From Acinetobacter sp. CFCC 10889 (GTDB taxonomy: Bacteria > Pseudomonadota > Gammaproteobacteria > Pseudomonadales > Moraxellaceae): 64,000 nt of DNA. The DNA lies in contig NZ_LQXQ01000023.1 of assembly GCF_003268395.1 (NCBI RefSeq), positions 1 through 64,000 on the forward strand, written 5' to 3'. A program made the translations under genes and the position numbers. Numbering within the stretch: position 1 is the first letter of the stretch; each line of letters starts with the position of its first letter. Of the stretch, positions 1 through 8,551 are shown piece by piece. The notes under the pieces are model-generated. The model worked only from the letters and a program-made list of their open reading frames with translations. It searched no databases and was not told the DNA's origin.

Positions 1-62
1 GGGAGAAGGCTAGGATGAGGGCAAAGAAAACCTCTCCCTAACCCTCTCCTGAAAGGAGAGGG
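1..62. repeat. dispersed intergenic hairpin repeat, copy A
   Basis: Positions 1-21 are the exact reverse complement of 29995-30015, so the same 21-nt element occurs twice in this window. It is followed by a second hairpin, a 9-bp stem at 42-50/54-62 with loop GAA (CCCTCTCCT/AGGAGAGGG). The element probably continues left of the window. It carries no ORF and looks like a non-coding intergenic repeat that could also act as a transcript-end hairpin. Confidence 0.7.
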
Positions 63-95
63 AACTCCAAATCTGATTATAAATTTTTAGAATAA

Positions 96-776
96 ATGAC
101 CCCAAACCTCCCCGAAATTCAAATCACTCATCATGCACGAGCAACTCGATTACGCTTACGTGTAGAACCCCTTCAGATCAAATTAACTGTACCTAAGTTT
201 TGTACCAAACGTCAGATTCAAGAATTTTTAGTTGAGTCTGAACAATGGATGATTGAAACTTGGCAAAAACAGCAAGAAAAAGCAGGGCAATTAGATCGAA
301 CTTTACCAATAGAATTAAAATTGTTTAACTTAGAACAACCTTTACAAATTATTTATCAAACACAGAAAAATTCTTATATTTTCGATGAGCAGAATCATCA
401 ATTATTGATCAGTGATCGTCAGTCTGAACAATATTTAAAAGCTTTCGTGATTGCTTATGCAAAGCATTATTTACCGATCTATTTACAACATGTCAGTGTT
501 GAAACAGGTTTAAATTTTGCTGAATGTAGTGTTCGTCAGCCGAAAACTCGTTGGGGTAGTTGTACTGCACGACATGATATTATGTTGAATAGTGCTTTGG
601 TGTTGTGTGATCAGGCGATTACACGATATGTCTGCGTACATGAGTTAGCGCATACACGGCATTTTGATCATAGTTCTGCGTTTTGGGGCGAAGTTGAAAA
701 ACATGATGCGAATTATAAAAACCATCGTAAAATTTTAAAAAGCGGTGCGATGCCATGGTGGTGGTTAGAAAAGTAG
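96..776 (+). CDS. YgjP-like zinc metallopeptidase (DUF45/WLM family)
   Basis: Predicted cytosolic zinc metallopeptidase of the YgjP/DUF45 family. The zinc site is clear: HELAH at residues 182-186 with a further conserved His at about 192 (HFDHSSAFW), and the family motif TRWGSC lies just upstream at about 151-156. At 226 aa the length is normal for the family, and the N-terminal half is the usual beta-rich extension. Family substrates are poorly known, so no specific target is proposed. The next gene starts 15 bp downstream and may be co-transcribed. No clear Shine-Dalgarno precedes the ATG, which follows an AT-rich stretch after the hairpin repeat. Confidence 0.85.
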   Translation: MTPNLPEIQITHHARATRLRLRVEPLQIKLTVPKFCTKRQIQEFLVESEQWMIETWQKQQEKAGQLDRTLPIELKLFNLEQPLQIIYQTQKNSYIFDEQNHQLLISDRQSEQYLKAFVIAYAKHYLPIYLQHVSVETGLNFAECSVRQPKTRWGSCTARHDIMLNSALVLCDQAITRYVCVHELAHTRHFDHSSAFWGEVEKHDANYKNHRKILKSGAMPWWWLEK

Positions 777-791
777 ATTAGGAAAATAAAA

Positions 792-1355
792 ATGTCTAAT
801 GATGTACTGCTCATGTTTAATGGCAAGACATTAGTCCCAAAAATTCAACACAAGGGTGATTTTGATATAGCATTTTCACATTGTTATTTGGCAGAATGCT
901 TTTGGGTTGCTCAGTTTTCTTTATTGGTCAAAAATGATCATTTGATTGGTATGACTTATTGGCTCGATGATGAATATTTTGAGGATGTATCGGCTTGGGT
1001 GCATCAGTGGAACAGCCCATATTTACAATTAAAAGAGACTGAAAAAACAGAATATTATCATGATGGCTATATAACAAAATATGCTGTTGAAATCTATTTT
1101 ATTTTGCAAGAGCCTGATCGGTATGACGGTTTGGCAATGATAGAAGATCGGTGGTGGTATTTACAAGATTCTGAAAGGCATCAACAGGGTTGGTATCCTG
1201 AATGTATAAAGCCTGAGATAGCAATTCCAAATCTATATGCGATAGGTCTGTCTGATCCTGATCAAATTGCAAAAGAATATGATTTAGTGTGGAAAGGTGA
1301 GCGAGTAAAAGACGAACATGGCAAAGTTCGTTTTGTATTTGGTTTTGATAGTTAA
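792..1355 (+). CDS. hypothetical protein, 187 aa
   Basis: I do not recognise a family. The protein is acidic and rich in Trp and Tyr (for example WW and YY pairs in the middle), with no signal peptide and no membrane segment, so it is probably cytosolic. AGGAAAATAAAA lies just before the ATG as a plausible ribosome binding site. It follows the YgjP-like gene by 15 bp on the same strand and ends at a strong bidirectional terminator, so the two probably form one transcript. The Trp/acidic composition and the DEHGKVRFVFGFDS tail resemble small orphan or immunity-like proteins, but there is no direct support for such a role. Confidence 0.65.
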   Translation: MSNDVLLMFNGKTLVPKIQHKGDFDIAFSHCYLAECFWVAQFSLLVKNDHLIGMTYWLDDEYFEDVSAWVHQWNSPYLQLKETEKTEYYHDGYITKYAVEIYFILQEPDRYDGLAMIEDRWWYLQDSERHQQGWYPECIKPEIAIPNLYAIGLSDPDQIAKEYDLVWKGERVKDEHGKVRFVFGFDS

Positions 1356-1371
1356 CTGAAAATAGAAAAAA

Positions 1372-1402
1372 GAAAACCCTGAGTAAAATCAGGGTTTTCT
1401 TT
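1372..1402. terminator. bidirectional rho-independent terminator
   Basis: The stem GAAAACCCT/AGGGTTTTC around a short AT-rich loop has A-runs on its left and T-runs on its right. It sits between the convergent orphan gene (plus) and the ybgE end of the cyd operon (minus), so it can serve both strands. Confidence 0.8.
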
Positions 1403-1409
1403 TAAATCA

Positions 1410-1706
1410 TTAGGTTAAGAACCAAGTGTAATAACCCCAAAGCATGAGTGGCCATGCAACATAAGGGCTAAATAACCATTTCCATAACCAAAACCGTGGC
1501 AGAAATCCTACGCCATGAATAAATCCACCTGAGATCCCGATCATCACCAACATTAAAACCGTATGGTTATAGTGACCATTGGCATCGAGCATCATTGCAG
1601 GGTGGAGCAATAAAACCGTAGCTAAAGGCAATGCCATTAAAAATGAAACTGCCATGGCAAATTTGTTAGGCTTACTTTCTTCTGTTGTCATTGCGATTTC
1701 TGTCAT
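1410..1706 (-). CDS. ybgE: cyd operon protein YbgE
   Basis: Small inner-membrane protein of the YbgE family, encoded at the end of cytochrome bd operons; its exact role is not established. It has about three hydrophobic segments, with the GHYNHTVLM and GGFIHGVGF regions between them and a conserved aromatic C-terminus (YVAWPLMLWGYY). I chose the second in-frame Met, giving 98 aa, because AGGA lies 8 nt upstream of it and the usual family length is about 97 aa. The first Met (1721) would overlap the cydX stop. The gap to the cydX stop is 4 nt, so the two genes are co-translated. Terminator 1372-1402 follows. Confidence 0.85.
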   Translation of the reverse strand: MTEIAMTTEESKPNKFAMAVSFLMALPLATVLLLHPAMMLDANGHYNHTVLMLVMIGISGGFIHGVGFLPRFWLWKWLFSPYVAWPLMLWGYYTWFLT

Positions 1707-1710
1707 GGTG

Positions 1711-1812
1711 TTATTCCTCATCTAAATCTTGATGATGTTCAATGTAAAGCGCACTGAGTACACCTGCAAAACACGCCATTAAAATTCCAAGAATCCAAGC
1801 GAAATACCACAT
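1711..1812 (-). CDS. cydX: cytochrome bd oxidase small subunit CydX
   Basis: A 33-aa single-span membrane peptide beginning MWYFAWILG, the hallmark of CydX/YbgT. In E. coli this subunit stabilises the haem environment of cytochrome bd-I in the inner membrane. One transmembrane helix (about residues 3-24) is followed by an acidic tail ending HHQDLDEE. A strong Shine-Dalgarno (GGAGAAC) lies 4-5 nt before the ATG. It sits between cydB and ybgE, 23 nt after the cydB stop and 4 nt before ybgE, the normal operon position. Confidence 0.93.
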   Translation of the reverse strand: MWYFAWILGILMACFAGVLSALYIEHHQDLDEE

Positions 1813-1835
1813 ATTTGTTCTCCTTCAACTCTAAC

Positions 1836-2981
1836 TTAGTAAAGACTGTGTGAATTTTCTTGTACATGTTTGTTGGTGATCACACCCCACATTTTGTAGT
1901 AACACCAAGTGGTATAACACAGAATGATTGGAACAAAGATACATGCAGCAACAGTCATCACTGTTAAAGTATTTTTACTTGAAACAGCATCCCACATGGT
2001 CAAGCTTGCAACAGGATTGATGCTTGATGGCATCAAGAATGGGAACAATGCAAAACCAGCAGTGAGGATCGCACCAATGATCATCAGTGAAGTTCCTGTA
2101 AAGCTTAAGCCTGCTTTTCCTTTGCCCGCTGAAGCAATCACAATCAAACTACCTAAAATTGCCATGACAGGTGCAAGGATGGTGATTGGATAAGTTGAAT
2201 AGTTATTCATCCAACCGTGGTTATTATTGGTCATTACTTCTTTGGCTAATGGGTTGGCAACACCATTTGTATCAAAAGGTTGAGCTAAAGTATAACCTTC
2301 GATATTACCAAAGTATAACCATGCACCAGCTGCTAAGAAGCAAACAAGGAACACTATTCCCATTAACTGTGTTGCTTTGGCAGAACGCTGACGCAAAGCA
2401 CCATCTGTACGTAACATCAACCAAGCACCGCCGTGTGCGTTCAGCATCGCTAGGCTCACTAAACCGCAGATTAAGGCAAATGGGTTAAGCAGTGCAAAGA
2501 AGCTGCCTGTATAAGTTGAACGTACAGTTTCATCAAGTGTGAATGGCACACCGAGGAACATATTGCCGAATGCAACGCCGAACACCAGTGCGGGCACAGC
2601 ACCGCCAATCGCTAAACCCCAATCCCAAGAGGTACGCCATTGGGTATTTTCAAGTTTAGAACGATAGTCAAAACCGACAGGTCGTAAGAACAGGGCAAAG
2701 AGAACGAGTAATAATGCCCAATACATGCCTGAGAATGCAGTTGCATACACCATTGGCCAAGCAGCGAATAACGCACCACCCGCAGTAATAAACCAAACTT
2801 GGTTACCGTCCCAGTGTGGGGCAATCGTATTGATTGCTGCACGACGTTCATCATCGGTTTTGCCTACGAATGGCATGATTGCCATAGAGCCCATGTCGAA
2901 GCCATCGGTGAGGGCAAAGCCAATCAGTAAAACACCGACTAAAACCCACCAGATGATTTTCAGTAATTCATATTCGATCAT
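1836..2981 (-). CDS. cydB: cytochrome bd ubiquinol oxidase subunit II
   Basis: CydB, the second large integral-membrane subunit of the quinol:O2 oxidoreductase (cytochrome bd). It has multiple hydrophobic helices and family signatures near the N-terminus (GFDMGSMAI, APHWDGNQVWFITAGGALFAAWP) and in the middle (NPFALICGL). At 381 aa it matches the usual length (about 379 in E. coli). Its ATG overlaps the cydA stop by 4 nt (ATGA), showing translational coupling. It looks intact, unlike cydA, so the oxidase would be made only if the cydA frameshift is a sequence error. Confidence 0.96.
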   Translation of the reverse strand: MIEYELLKIIWWVLVGVLLIGFALTDGFDMGSMAIMPFVGKTDDERRAAINTIAPHWDGNQVWFITAGGALFAAWPMVYATAFSGMYWALLLVLFALFLRPVGFDYRSKLENTQWRTSWDWGLAIGGAVPALVFGVAFGNMFLGVPFTLDETVRSTYTGSFFALLNPFALICGLVSLAMLNAHGGAWLMLRTDGALRQRSAKATQLMGIVFLVCFLAAGAWLYFGNIEGYTLAQPFDTNGVANPLAKEVMTNNNHGWMNNYSTYPITILAPVMAILGSLIVIASAGKGKAGLSFTGTSLMIIGAILTAGFALFPFLMPSSINPVASLTMWDAVSSKNTLTVMTVAACIFVPIILCYTTWCYYKMWGVITNKHVQENSHSLY

Positions 2982-4563
2982 GATTGAGCCTCTCCAACAA
3001 CTTGGTTTTTAGCTTCTAATTTTTCAAAATGATATTTACCTGTGTGCAAAGAACTTGGTCCTAAGCGTGCAAATTTGATCATTAAGTACATTTCGATGAT
3101 GAGCAGAACAGTATAGAACGCTGCAAGTGCAATGATTGAACCCCAAACGTCACCAGTACTTAGACTTGATGCTGACAAATGTGTTGGCAATACTTCACCA
3201 ATTGTCCATGGTTGACGACCGCCTTCAGCCACATACCAACCTGTTTGAGTTGCGATCCATGGTAAAGGCAATGCATACAATGCAAATTTAAGTAACCACG
3301 GTTTGTTTTCTGCATTACGTTTTGCCACGGCATAAGTTGCAAGAATGAACAGCAGTAACATCAAGAAACCAGAAGCCACCATCGCACGGAATGAGAAGAA
3401 CAATGCGGTTACATTTGGAATGGTATCTTTGGTTGCAGCTTTAATATGATCTTCAGATGCATCTACAACAGCAGGTGTATATTTTTTCAGAAGTAAGCCA
3501 TAGCCTAAGTCTTTTTGATTTTGTTCAAATGATGCCAACAACTCAGGAGAGCGATCACCTGCACGCAATTTTTCAAGTTCACTATAAGCCACCATACCAT
3601 TACGGATACGAGCCTCATGTTGAACCATCAAATCTTTAATACCTGTGACTTCTTTATCTAATGAACGTGTCGCAATGATCCCCATCACATACGGAATGCG
3701 GACAGCATAATCAGTGCGTTGTTCCTCTTGGTTGGGAATACCAAACAAGGTGAATGGCGCAGGTGCAGGATGTGTTTCCCATTCAGCTTCAATCGCTGCA
3801 AGTTTGGTTTTTTGCACATCACCGAGTTCATAACCAGACTCATCACCGAGTAAGATTACAGACAATGTTGATGCCAAACCGAAGATCGCAGCAATGGCGA
3901 AAGAACGGCGAGCAAAAGGCATATCACGTTTTTTCAACAAGTAGAAACTTGAGATTGCCAATACGAAAATCGCACCAGTCACATAACCCGATGAAACAGT
4001 GTGAACAAACTTCACTTGAGCAACAGGGTTGAAAATCAACGCACCGAAGTCCACAAGCTCCATACGCATGGTTTCATAGTTAAATGCAGCACCAACAGGG
4101 TTTGCATCCAACCATTGGCAACTAAAATCCACAATGCTGACATGTTAGAGCCAAGTGCAACGAGCCATGTTACGCCCAGATGTTGCACTTTAGAGAGGCG
4201 ATCCCAGCCAAAAAAGAACAAACCAATAAAAGTTGATTCCAAAAAGAATGCCATTAATCCTTCAATAGCAAGTGGTGCACCGAAGATATCGCCCACGTAG
4301 TGTGAGTAATATGCCCAGTTTGTGCCGAATTGAAACTCCATGGTTAAACCTGTGGTTACACCTAAGGCAAAGTTAATACCAAAGAGTTTTCCCCAGAACT
4401 TAGTCATATCTTTATAAATTTCTTTACCTGAAATCACATAAGTGGTTTCCATAATGGCAAGAATAAAAGCTAGACCTAGGGTTAAAGGCACAAAAATAAA
4501 GTGATACAACGCGGTCATTGCAAATTGGAACCGCGAGAGATCGACCACGCTTTCAGAAATCAT
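2978..4563 (-). pseudogene. cydA: cytochrome bd ubiquinol oxidase subunit I, interrupted by a 1-base frameshift
   Basis: CydA binds quinol and haems b558, b595 and d in the inner membrane. The N-terminal part (4563 to about 4104) carries the haem-ligand His in ALYHF (residue 21) and reads to ILVANGWMQ. There the frame breaks, and the rest ([16 protein letters not shown] onward, long Q-loop type, to GKYHFEK) continues in another frame to 2978. Restoring one A in a short A-run (plus-strand T-run at 4101-4103) rejoins the frames as GWMQNPVGAAF and gives 528 aa, close to E. coli's 522. The true start is the ATG at 4563, overlapping the cydP stop by one base. Everything else is conserved, so a sequencing indel is as likely as a real mutation. 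Confidence 0.92.
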
Positions 4564-4754
4564 CAACGTGTCTCCTTAGTTTGGGAAGGACTGCCAGCAA
4601 TACGCTCAGCAACTTGGTTATCAAAATCTTTAGGAATCGTCGGTGCATCAAACCAGATATTTTTGATGACAAGCAAAAGAATGACCTTAATTATTAAAAT
4701 GATCGTAATTTCTCTAACTAGACGACGATTTATATCGGTGCGTTTAAAGCTCAT
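4563..4754 (-). CDS. cydP: putative cytochrome bd small subunit CydP
   Basis: A 63-aa protein with a basic N-terminus ([14 protein letters not shown]), one strongly hydrophobic helix rich in Ile and Leu (about residues 16-33) and a polar C-terminus. This pattern and position fit CydP, a small membrane protein encoded directly upstream of cydA in Acinetobacter-type bd operons. Its stop overlaps the cydA start codon by one base, so it is the first cistron of the cyd operon. A molecular function has not been shown as far as I know. The family assignment rests on pattern and context. Confidence 0.7.
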   Translation of the reverse strand: MSFKRTDINRRLVREITIILIIKVILLLVIKNIWFDAPTIPKDFDNQVAERIAGSPSQTKETR

Positions 4755-5326
4755 AACAAAGCCTATATTTAAACTCTATTTATATTATTAAACAAAACTC
4801 AACACAAAATAAATAGATAAAACAATTAAAATAAAAATATATTATTAAATTTATAAAAAACAATGATTTAAAATAATGCTAAATAAAAAATAAACTAAAA
4901 ATAAAAGTTGATTAAAATACTTTGAATTATGAAATAAAGTAGACTAATTTAGTATAAATTAATATTTTAAATCAAAGTAAAATACTATGGATTTAAAAAT
5001 TAAACCAACTAAAAAGGTTTGTATTTATATTTTAAAATCTGATTAAAATACTTGGATTTATATCTGAATATAAATGAAAATAATAATCATATAAAATCTA
5101 TGCAAAATAGGATTTGTATATTTTAGGAATGATTTACAAGTTCTTTTAGACAGCAAGACAGTTAAATTTAATTTGGAAATACTTTATTTAGGCACATGTT
5201 TGCTACAAAAATTGAAATTTTAGGAAGATGAAAAGATAGAGAGTTAAGTATTTTTGTATATTATAAAAAGAGAAGGCTAATGGGATATTGATTTTGCAAT
5301 ATTGTCATGCAAATCATTTGGTTATT
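4755..5326. other. AT-rich intergenic region with three spaced direct repeats, upstream of the cyd operon
   Basis: This 572-bp spacer has no credible gene. It lies upstream of the minus-strand cyd operon and downstream of the minus-strand YqiJ-like gene, so it should hold the cyd promoter. Three copies of TAAAATACT followed by an imperfect T(T)GGATTTA-like tail begin at 4913, 4978 and 5044, spaced 65 and 66 bp apart. The bases between are also loosely alike, for example a TATTTTAAA(T) stretch shortly before copies b and c. No convincing FNR/ANR box (TTGAT-N4-ATCAA) was found. Confidence 0.5.
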
Positions 5327-5935
5327 TTACTCTAAGCTGAATAAATCATTAGACACAGAGATTTTTTTGGCAATGTAATGTGATTTACGAAAACGAATTA
5401 AAATGATTTGTGACTGAAACTCAAGCTCACCAAATTCAGGCTCAACTTGCACATAGTGTAGTTGACCAAACTCATCACGGACACGGGCTTGTGCTGAAAA
5501 ACCGGGGCGGGCGTTACCACTTGACACAGTTGCCAAGCGCCCTAATAAATTTACTGTCGTTGGACTAAATTTAGGTTTGATCACTTGGTCTAAACAGTGA
5601 ATCATAAATACCGTAAAGAAAATAGCGATGACTGAAGCAGGTAAAATGACATAGTACCAAGGGAAAAACTGTTGTTGACTGGCAAAAATACACAATTGTA
5701 AAAAATAACCAGCAAAACTGAAATTTATCAGTAGAAAAACAAAAATTAAAACTTTGGCAAATTTAACTTGCAAGAGTGGGGCGCGGGACAGCCAAACTGG
5801 CGAGATTCGTTTTAGAAATGTACTTGGTCTTAAACCAACATAATAACCAATCGTTTCCGCCATACTCAGCAAAATTAAGGCGAGTACACTTAAATGAAAA
5901 GGCATTAAGTCATATTCTAAAAAAAATGAGAGCAT
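5327..5935 (-). CDS. YqiJ-like inner-membrane protein with C-terminal OB-fold
   Basis: A 202-aa protein with about three hydrophobic helices in the N-terminal two thirds and a soluble C-terminal beta domain (about 130-200). The C-terminal part contains TVNLLGRLATV..GNARPGFSAQARVRDEFGQ, typical of the OB-fold (NfeD-like) domain in YqiJ-type proteins. These usually pair with a flotillin and are linked to membrane organisation, but no flotillin gene is next to it here. It follows the Rieske gene on the same strand with a 19-bp gap, so they may be co-transcribed. The YqiJ assignment comes from architecture and the conserved C-terminal pattern. Confidence 0.7.
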   Translation of the reverse strand: MLSFFLEYDLMPFHLSVLALILLSMAETIGYYVGLRPSTFLKRISPVWLSRAPLLQVKFAKVLIFVFLLINFSFAGYFLQLCIFASQQQFFPWYYVILPASVIAIFFTVFMIHCLDQVIKPKFSPTTVNLLGRLATVSSGNARPGFSAQARVRDEFGQLHYVQVEPEFGELEFQSQIILIRFRKSHYIAKKISVSNDLFSLE

Positions 5936-5954
5936 GGCTGTCCCTGAGAATAAA

Positions 5955-6284
5955 TTATTCTTCTACGATGTAAATACCACCATCCGAATGGACTTTAATA
6001 TTCACTTTTTCAAGTGTATCACCCAAGCATGGTCCCGAAATACATTCACCTGTTTCCACATTAAATAAAGCGCCGTGGGTTGAACATTGGATATATTCAC
6101 CATCTTGGTCTAAAAACTGATTTTCTAAAAATTCAAGCTCAGTTTGTAGATGCGGGCAGAGGTTTTGATAGGCATAAAAAGCACCATCACGTTGGGTGAT
6201 AAAAATCGTATCGCCTGTCATGGTGTCAAATGCACGTGCTTCACGTTCTGGAATTTCTTCCATCATGGCAATTTTTTCAGACAT
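5955..6284 (-). CDS. Rieske [2Fe-2S] ferredoxin-like protein
   Basis: A 109-aa single-domain Rieske protein. The cluster ligands are visible as CPHL (about residues 43-45) and CSTHG (about 67-70), the C-x-H plus C-x2-H pattern for a [2Fe-2S] cluster. There is no signal peptide or membrane anchor, so it is a soluble electron carrier like the small ferredoxins of dioxygenase systems. No oxygenase or reductase subunit is adjacent, so its partner is unknown. It lies directly after the PfkB-type kinase with no intergenic gap and before the YqiJ-like gene, all on the minus strand, suggesting one transcript. Confidence 0.9.
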   Translation of the reverse strand: MSEKIAMMEEIPEREARAFDTMTGDTIFITQRDGAFYAYQNLCPHLQTELEFLENQFLDQDGEYIQCSTHGALFNVETGECISGPCLGDTLEKVNIKVHSDGGIYIVEE

Positions 6285-7289
6285 TTATGCAGATTCCTTT
6301 TTAAAGCTTGTCAGCAAGTTTGCATAAGCTGCAACTGCTAAACGAGGACCAAACTGAGAAACCACTTCACTTGAGATCAGAATCGCCAATTGAGCAGCAG
6401 TTTGTAAAGATTCACCAGCATTCAGTGCATATAAGAATGCACCTGCAAAAGCATCACCTGCGCCGTTGGCATCTACTGCAAGTACTTTACGACCTGATAC
6501 ATAAAAATGTTGTTCCTGATTGGAAACAAGCACACCTTTTTCACTGAGTGTAATGACAACGTCATGACTAAGTAATTTCAATTTTGCCAATGCAGCTTCG
6601 ACTGAATCAGTTTCAGTGTACATCATGGCTTCTTGTTCATTACAGAAAATCAGATCCACACCATCATCAATCAACTCATCCAAACCTGTACGTGCATATT
6701 GCACCATTGCAGGATCAGAGAGCGTGATTGCAATTTTGACAGCATTTTCTTTGGCAATTTGACGAGCAATTTTCACGGCTGCACGTGCTGAATCGCTGGT
6801 CGATAAATAACCTTCGATATAGAGCCATTTTGCAGTTTTCAGTGGTTCAAAATCCATTTGCGTATCTGATAATTCTGCGGTGATGCCTAAGTAAGTGTGC
6901 ATGGTACGTTCTGAGTCTTCACTCACAAGTACCATACATGTGCCTGTCACACCTTCACTGATTGATTTTTCAGAAGTTTGGATGCCTGCTTCATTTAAGC
7001 CTTTGAGGTAAATTGAACCAAGTTCATCATTGCCTACACGGCAAGCATAAAATGCTGAAGCGCCCAATGCACCAAAAGCAACCGCAGTGTTGGCAGCAGA
7101 ACCGCCCGAAGCTTGACCTTTATAATTTTGGCTTTGCTGTAAATGTGCATAAAGTTGGGCTTGCGTTTCACCATCGGTGAGTTGCATGGTGCCTTTTTGC
7201 AAATTTTCTTGGGTCAAAAATTCATCAGAGACTTTAAATTCTTGGTCAATGAGCGCATTGCCAATTGCAAAAAGATCAACTTTAGCCAT
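6285..7289 (-). CDS. PfkB-family carbohydrate/nucleoside kinase (adenosine-kinase-like)
   Basis: A ribokinase-fold kinase of about 334 aa. The N-terminal strand (LFAIGNALIDQEF), the glycine-rich substrate loop (GGSAANTAVAFGALGA) and the C-terminal PfkB signature DANGAGDAFAGAF with the catalytic Asp are all present. Overall similarity is closest to bacterial proteins annotated as adenosine kinase, but the natural substrate (adenosine, inosine or a sugar) cannot be fixed from sequence. The Met at 7289 (MAKVDLF) is preferred because it fits the family N-terminus; an in-frame Met at 7301 is also possible and neither has a strong Shine-Dalgarno. The stop abuts the Rieske gene start. Confidence 0.85.
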   Translation of the reverse strand: MAKVDLFAIGNALIDQEFKVSDEFLTQENLQKGTMQLTDGETQAQLYAHLQQSQNYKGQASGGSAANTAVAFGALGASAFYACRVGNDELGSIYLKGLNEAGIQTSEKSISEGVTGTCMVLVSEDSERTMHTYLGITAELSDTQMDFEPLKTAKWLYIEGYLSTSDSARAAVKIARQIAKENAVKIAITLSDPAMVQYARTGLDELIDDGVDLIFCNEQEAMMYTETDSVEAALAKLKLLSHDVVITLSEKGVLVSNQEQHFYVSGRKVLAVDANGAGDAFAGAFLYALNAGESLQTAAQLAILISSEVVSQFGPRLAVAAYANLLTSFKKESA

Positions 7290-7457
7290 GTTATGTATCA
7301 CATCTATATTTTAAAAGCTAAAGTTTACACGAATGCTCAGTTTTACAATAGTTTGTTGAAGAAAATTCAGTTTAAATGGCAAATAACACCTAATTTCATC
7401 ACATGCAAAATAGATTATGCTAAAACCAACATGACATTCTAAAATGGAAAGCAGGAT

Positions 7458-7928
7458 ATGCCAAAAATGCAACACGCTTTGATCGGTGTAGGCGTGATGT
7501 TAATCGATGATACGCAACAGGTTTTATTGGGCAAACGAATTAAACATGATGAATCCGTGACATGGTGCTTTCCCGGTGGAAAAGTAGATGAACATGAGGG
7601 TTTTGAAGATGCGGCTGTCCGAGAATTATTTGAAGAAGCGCAACTTCAACTTGCTGCTGAACAGGTACAAGTTTTTATGTTAATGAATGATATTGAACGT
7701 GATTATATAAACTTGACTGCAGGTGTAGTCTGTCAGTTGGACAATGCTCAAAACGATTTAAAGCAGTCGATTCAGGTTACTGAAGCTGATATTTTTGAAT
7801 GTTGGCAATGGTTTGCTTTGGATGCATTACCTGACAATTTATTTCCTGAAACACAAGTGATGTTGGATTATTGGTTAAAGTATCATATTGCTCAGAATTT
7901 TAAAATTCATAAGATTTTGCAAGCATAA
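7458..7928 (+). CDS. Nudix hydrolase
   Basis: A 156-aa Nudix-fold pyrophosphohydrolase. The full Nudix box is visible at about residues 38-60: GGKVDEHEGFEDAAVRELFEE, fitting G-x5-E-x7-RE-x-EE, which binds Mg2+. Such enzymes cleave nucleoside diphosphates linked to another group. MutT-like clean-up and nucleotide-sugar hydrolysis both remain possible, and the short C-terminus gives no clue. A GNAT gene follows 5 bp downstream, suggesting one transcript. GGAAAGCAGGAT precedes the ATG at 7458; a Met three codons later (7467) has better spacing to AGGA, so the N-terminus is uncertain by a few residues. Confidence 0.9.
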   Translation: MPKMQHALIGVGVMLIDDTQQVLLGKRIKHDESVTWCFPGGKVDEHEGFEDAAVRELFEEAQLQLAAEQVQVFMLMNDIERDYINLTAGVVCQLDNAQNDLKQSIQVTEADIFECWQWFALDALPDNLFPETQVMLDYWLKYHIAQNFKIHKILQA

Positions 7929-7933
7929 TTCTC

Positions 7934-8413
7934 ATGCCTAAAATCATTCAAATCACTGAACTTCCCATACAATTAGAACAATTAATCTTTCATGCACAAC
8001 AAGAAGGTTTTCGCTTTTTAACTCGGCTAAAATCTGAGTTTGAAACGGGAATAAATCGGTTTGATCAGCAAGGAGAAGCTTTATTTGCAGTGTATAAAAA
8101 TGATCAATTGATTGGGATCGCAGGTCTGAATCAACAGCCTCATGATTTAGAAAATAGCCTAAGTATCAATAAATTGAACTTTTCATCCACTCAGATTGCT
8201 CGTATACGCCGTTTTTATGTTCATCCAAGTTTTAGACAATCTGACATTGCCCGAAAGTTACTGACTGAAATAGAAAGGTTTGCTCAACACTATTTTAAAA
8301 TTTTAACTTTATATACAGATAAAACAGGCGCAGCAGCATTTTATCAAGCATGTGCATATCAGACTTGCCAGCATGCTAAAATTAGCCATTTTAAAATTTT
8401 ATCAACAACTTGA
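7934..8413 (+). CDS. GNAT-family N-acetyltransferase
   Basis: A 159-aa acyl-CoA-dependent acetyltransferase. The middle strand RIRRFYVHPSFRQSDIARKLL corresponds to GNAT motif A, ending in the acetyl-CoA pyrophosphate-binding loop (R-Q-S-D-I-A, in place of the usual Q-x-x-G-x-G/A), with GAAAFYQACAYQ as the later motif B. The loop lacks the usual second glycine, so binding may differ. The substrate is unknown. It starts 5 bp after the Nudix gene and is probably co-expressed with it. About 138 bp separate it from the next gene. Confidence 0.8.
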   Translation: MPKIIQITELPIQLEQLIFHAQQEGFRFLTRLKSEFETGINRFDQQGEALFAVYKNDQLIGIAGLNQQPHDLENSLSINKLNFSSTQIARIRRFYVHPSFRQSDIARKLLTEIERFAQHYFKILTLYTDKTGAAAFYQACAYQTCQHAKISHFKILSTT

Positions 8414-8551
8414 AAAATAATTAAATTTACAATTCCGAGTATAAAGCTAGGGATTTTTGTAATGACAATACTTTTAATAGGTGAATTAGATTGAATTCTG
8501 AATGTATAATGCCATATTAGATGTTATATTTTTTAAATTTTAGGAGATCAC

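Noticed and set aside
1924-2854. Plus- and minus-strand open frames within cydB
   Set aside because: All lie inside the well-supported cydB frame and have no ribosome site or domain.
4913-5060. CRISPR array from the spaced TAAAATACT repeats
   Set aside because: There are only three short imperfect copies, the core is 9 bp, the spacers resemble each other and no cas gene is present.
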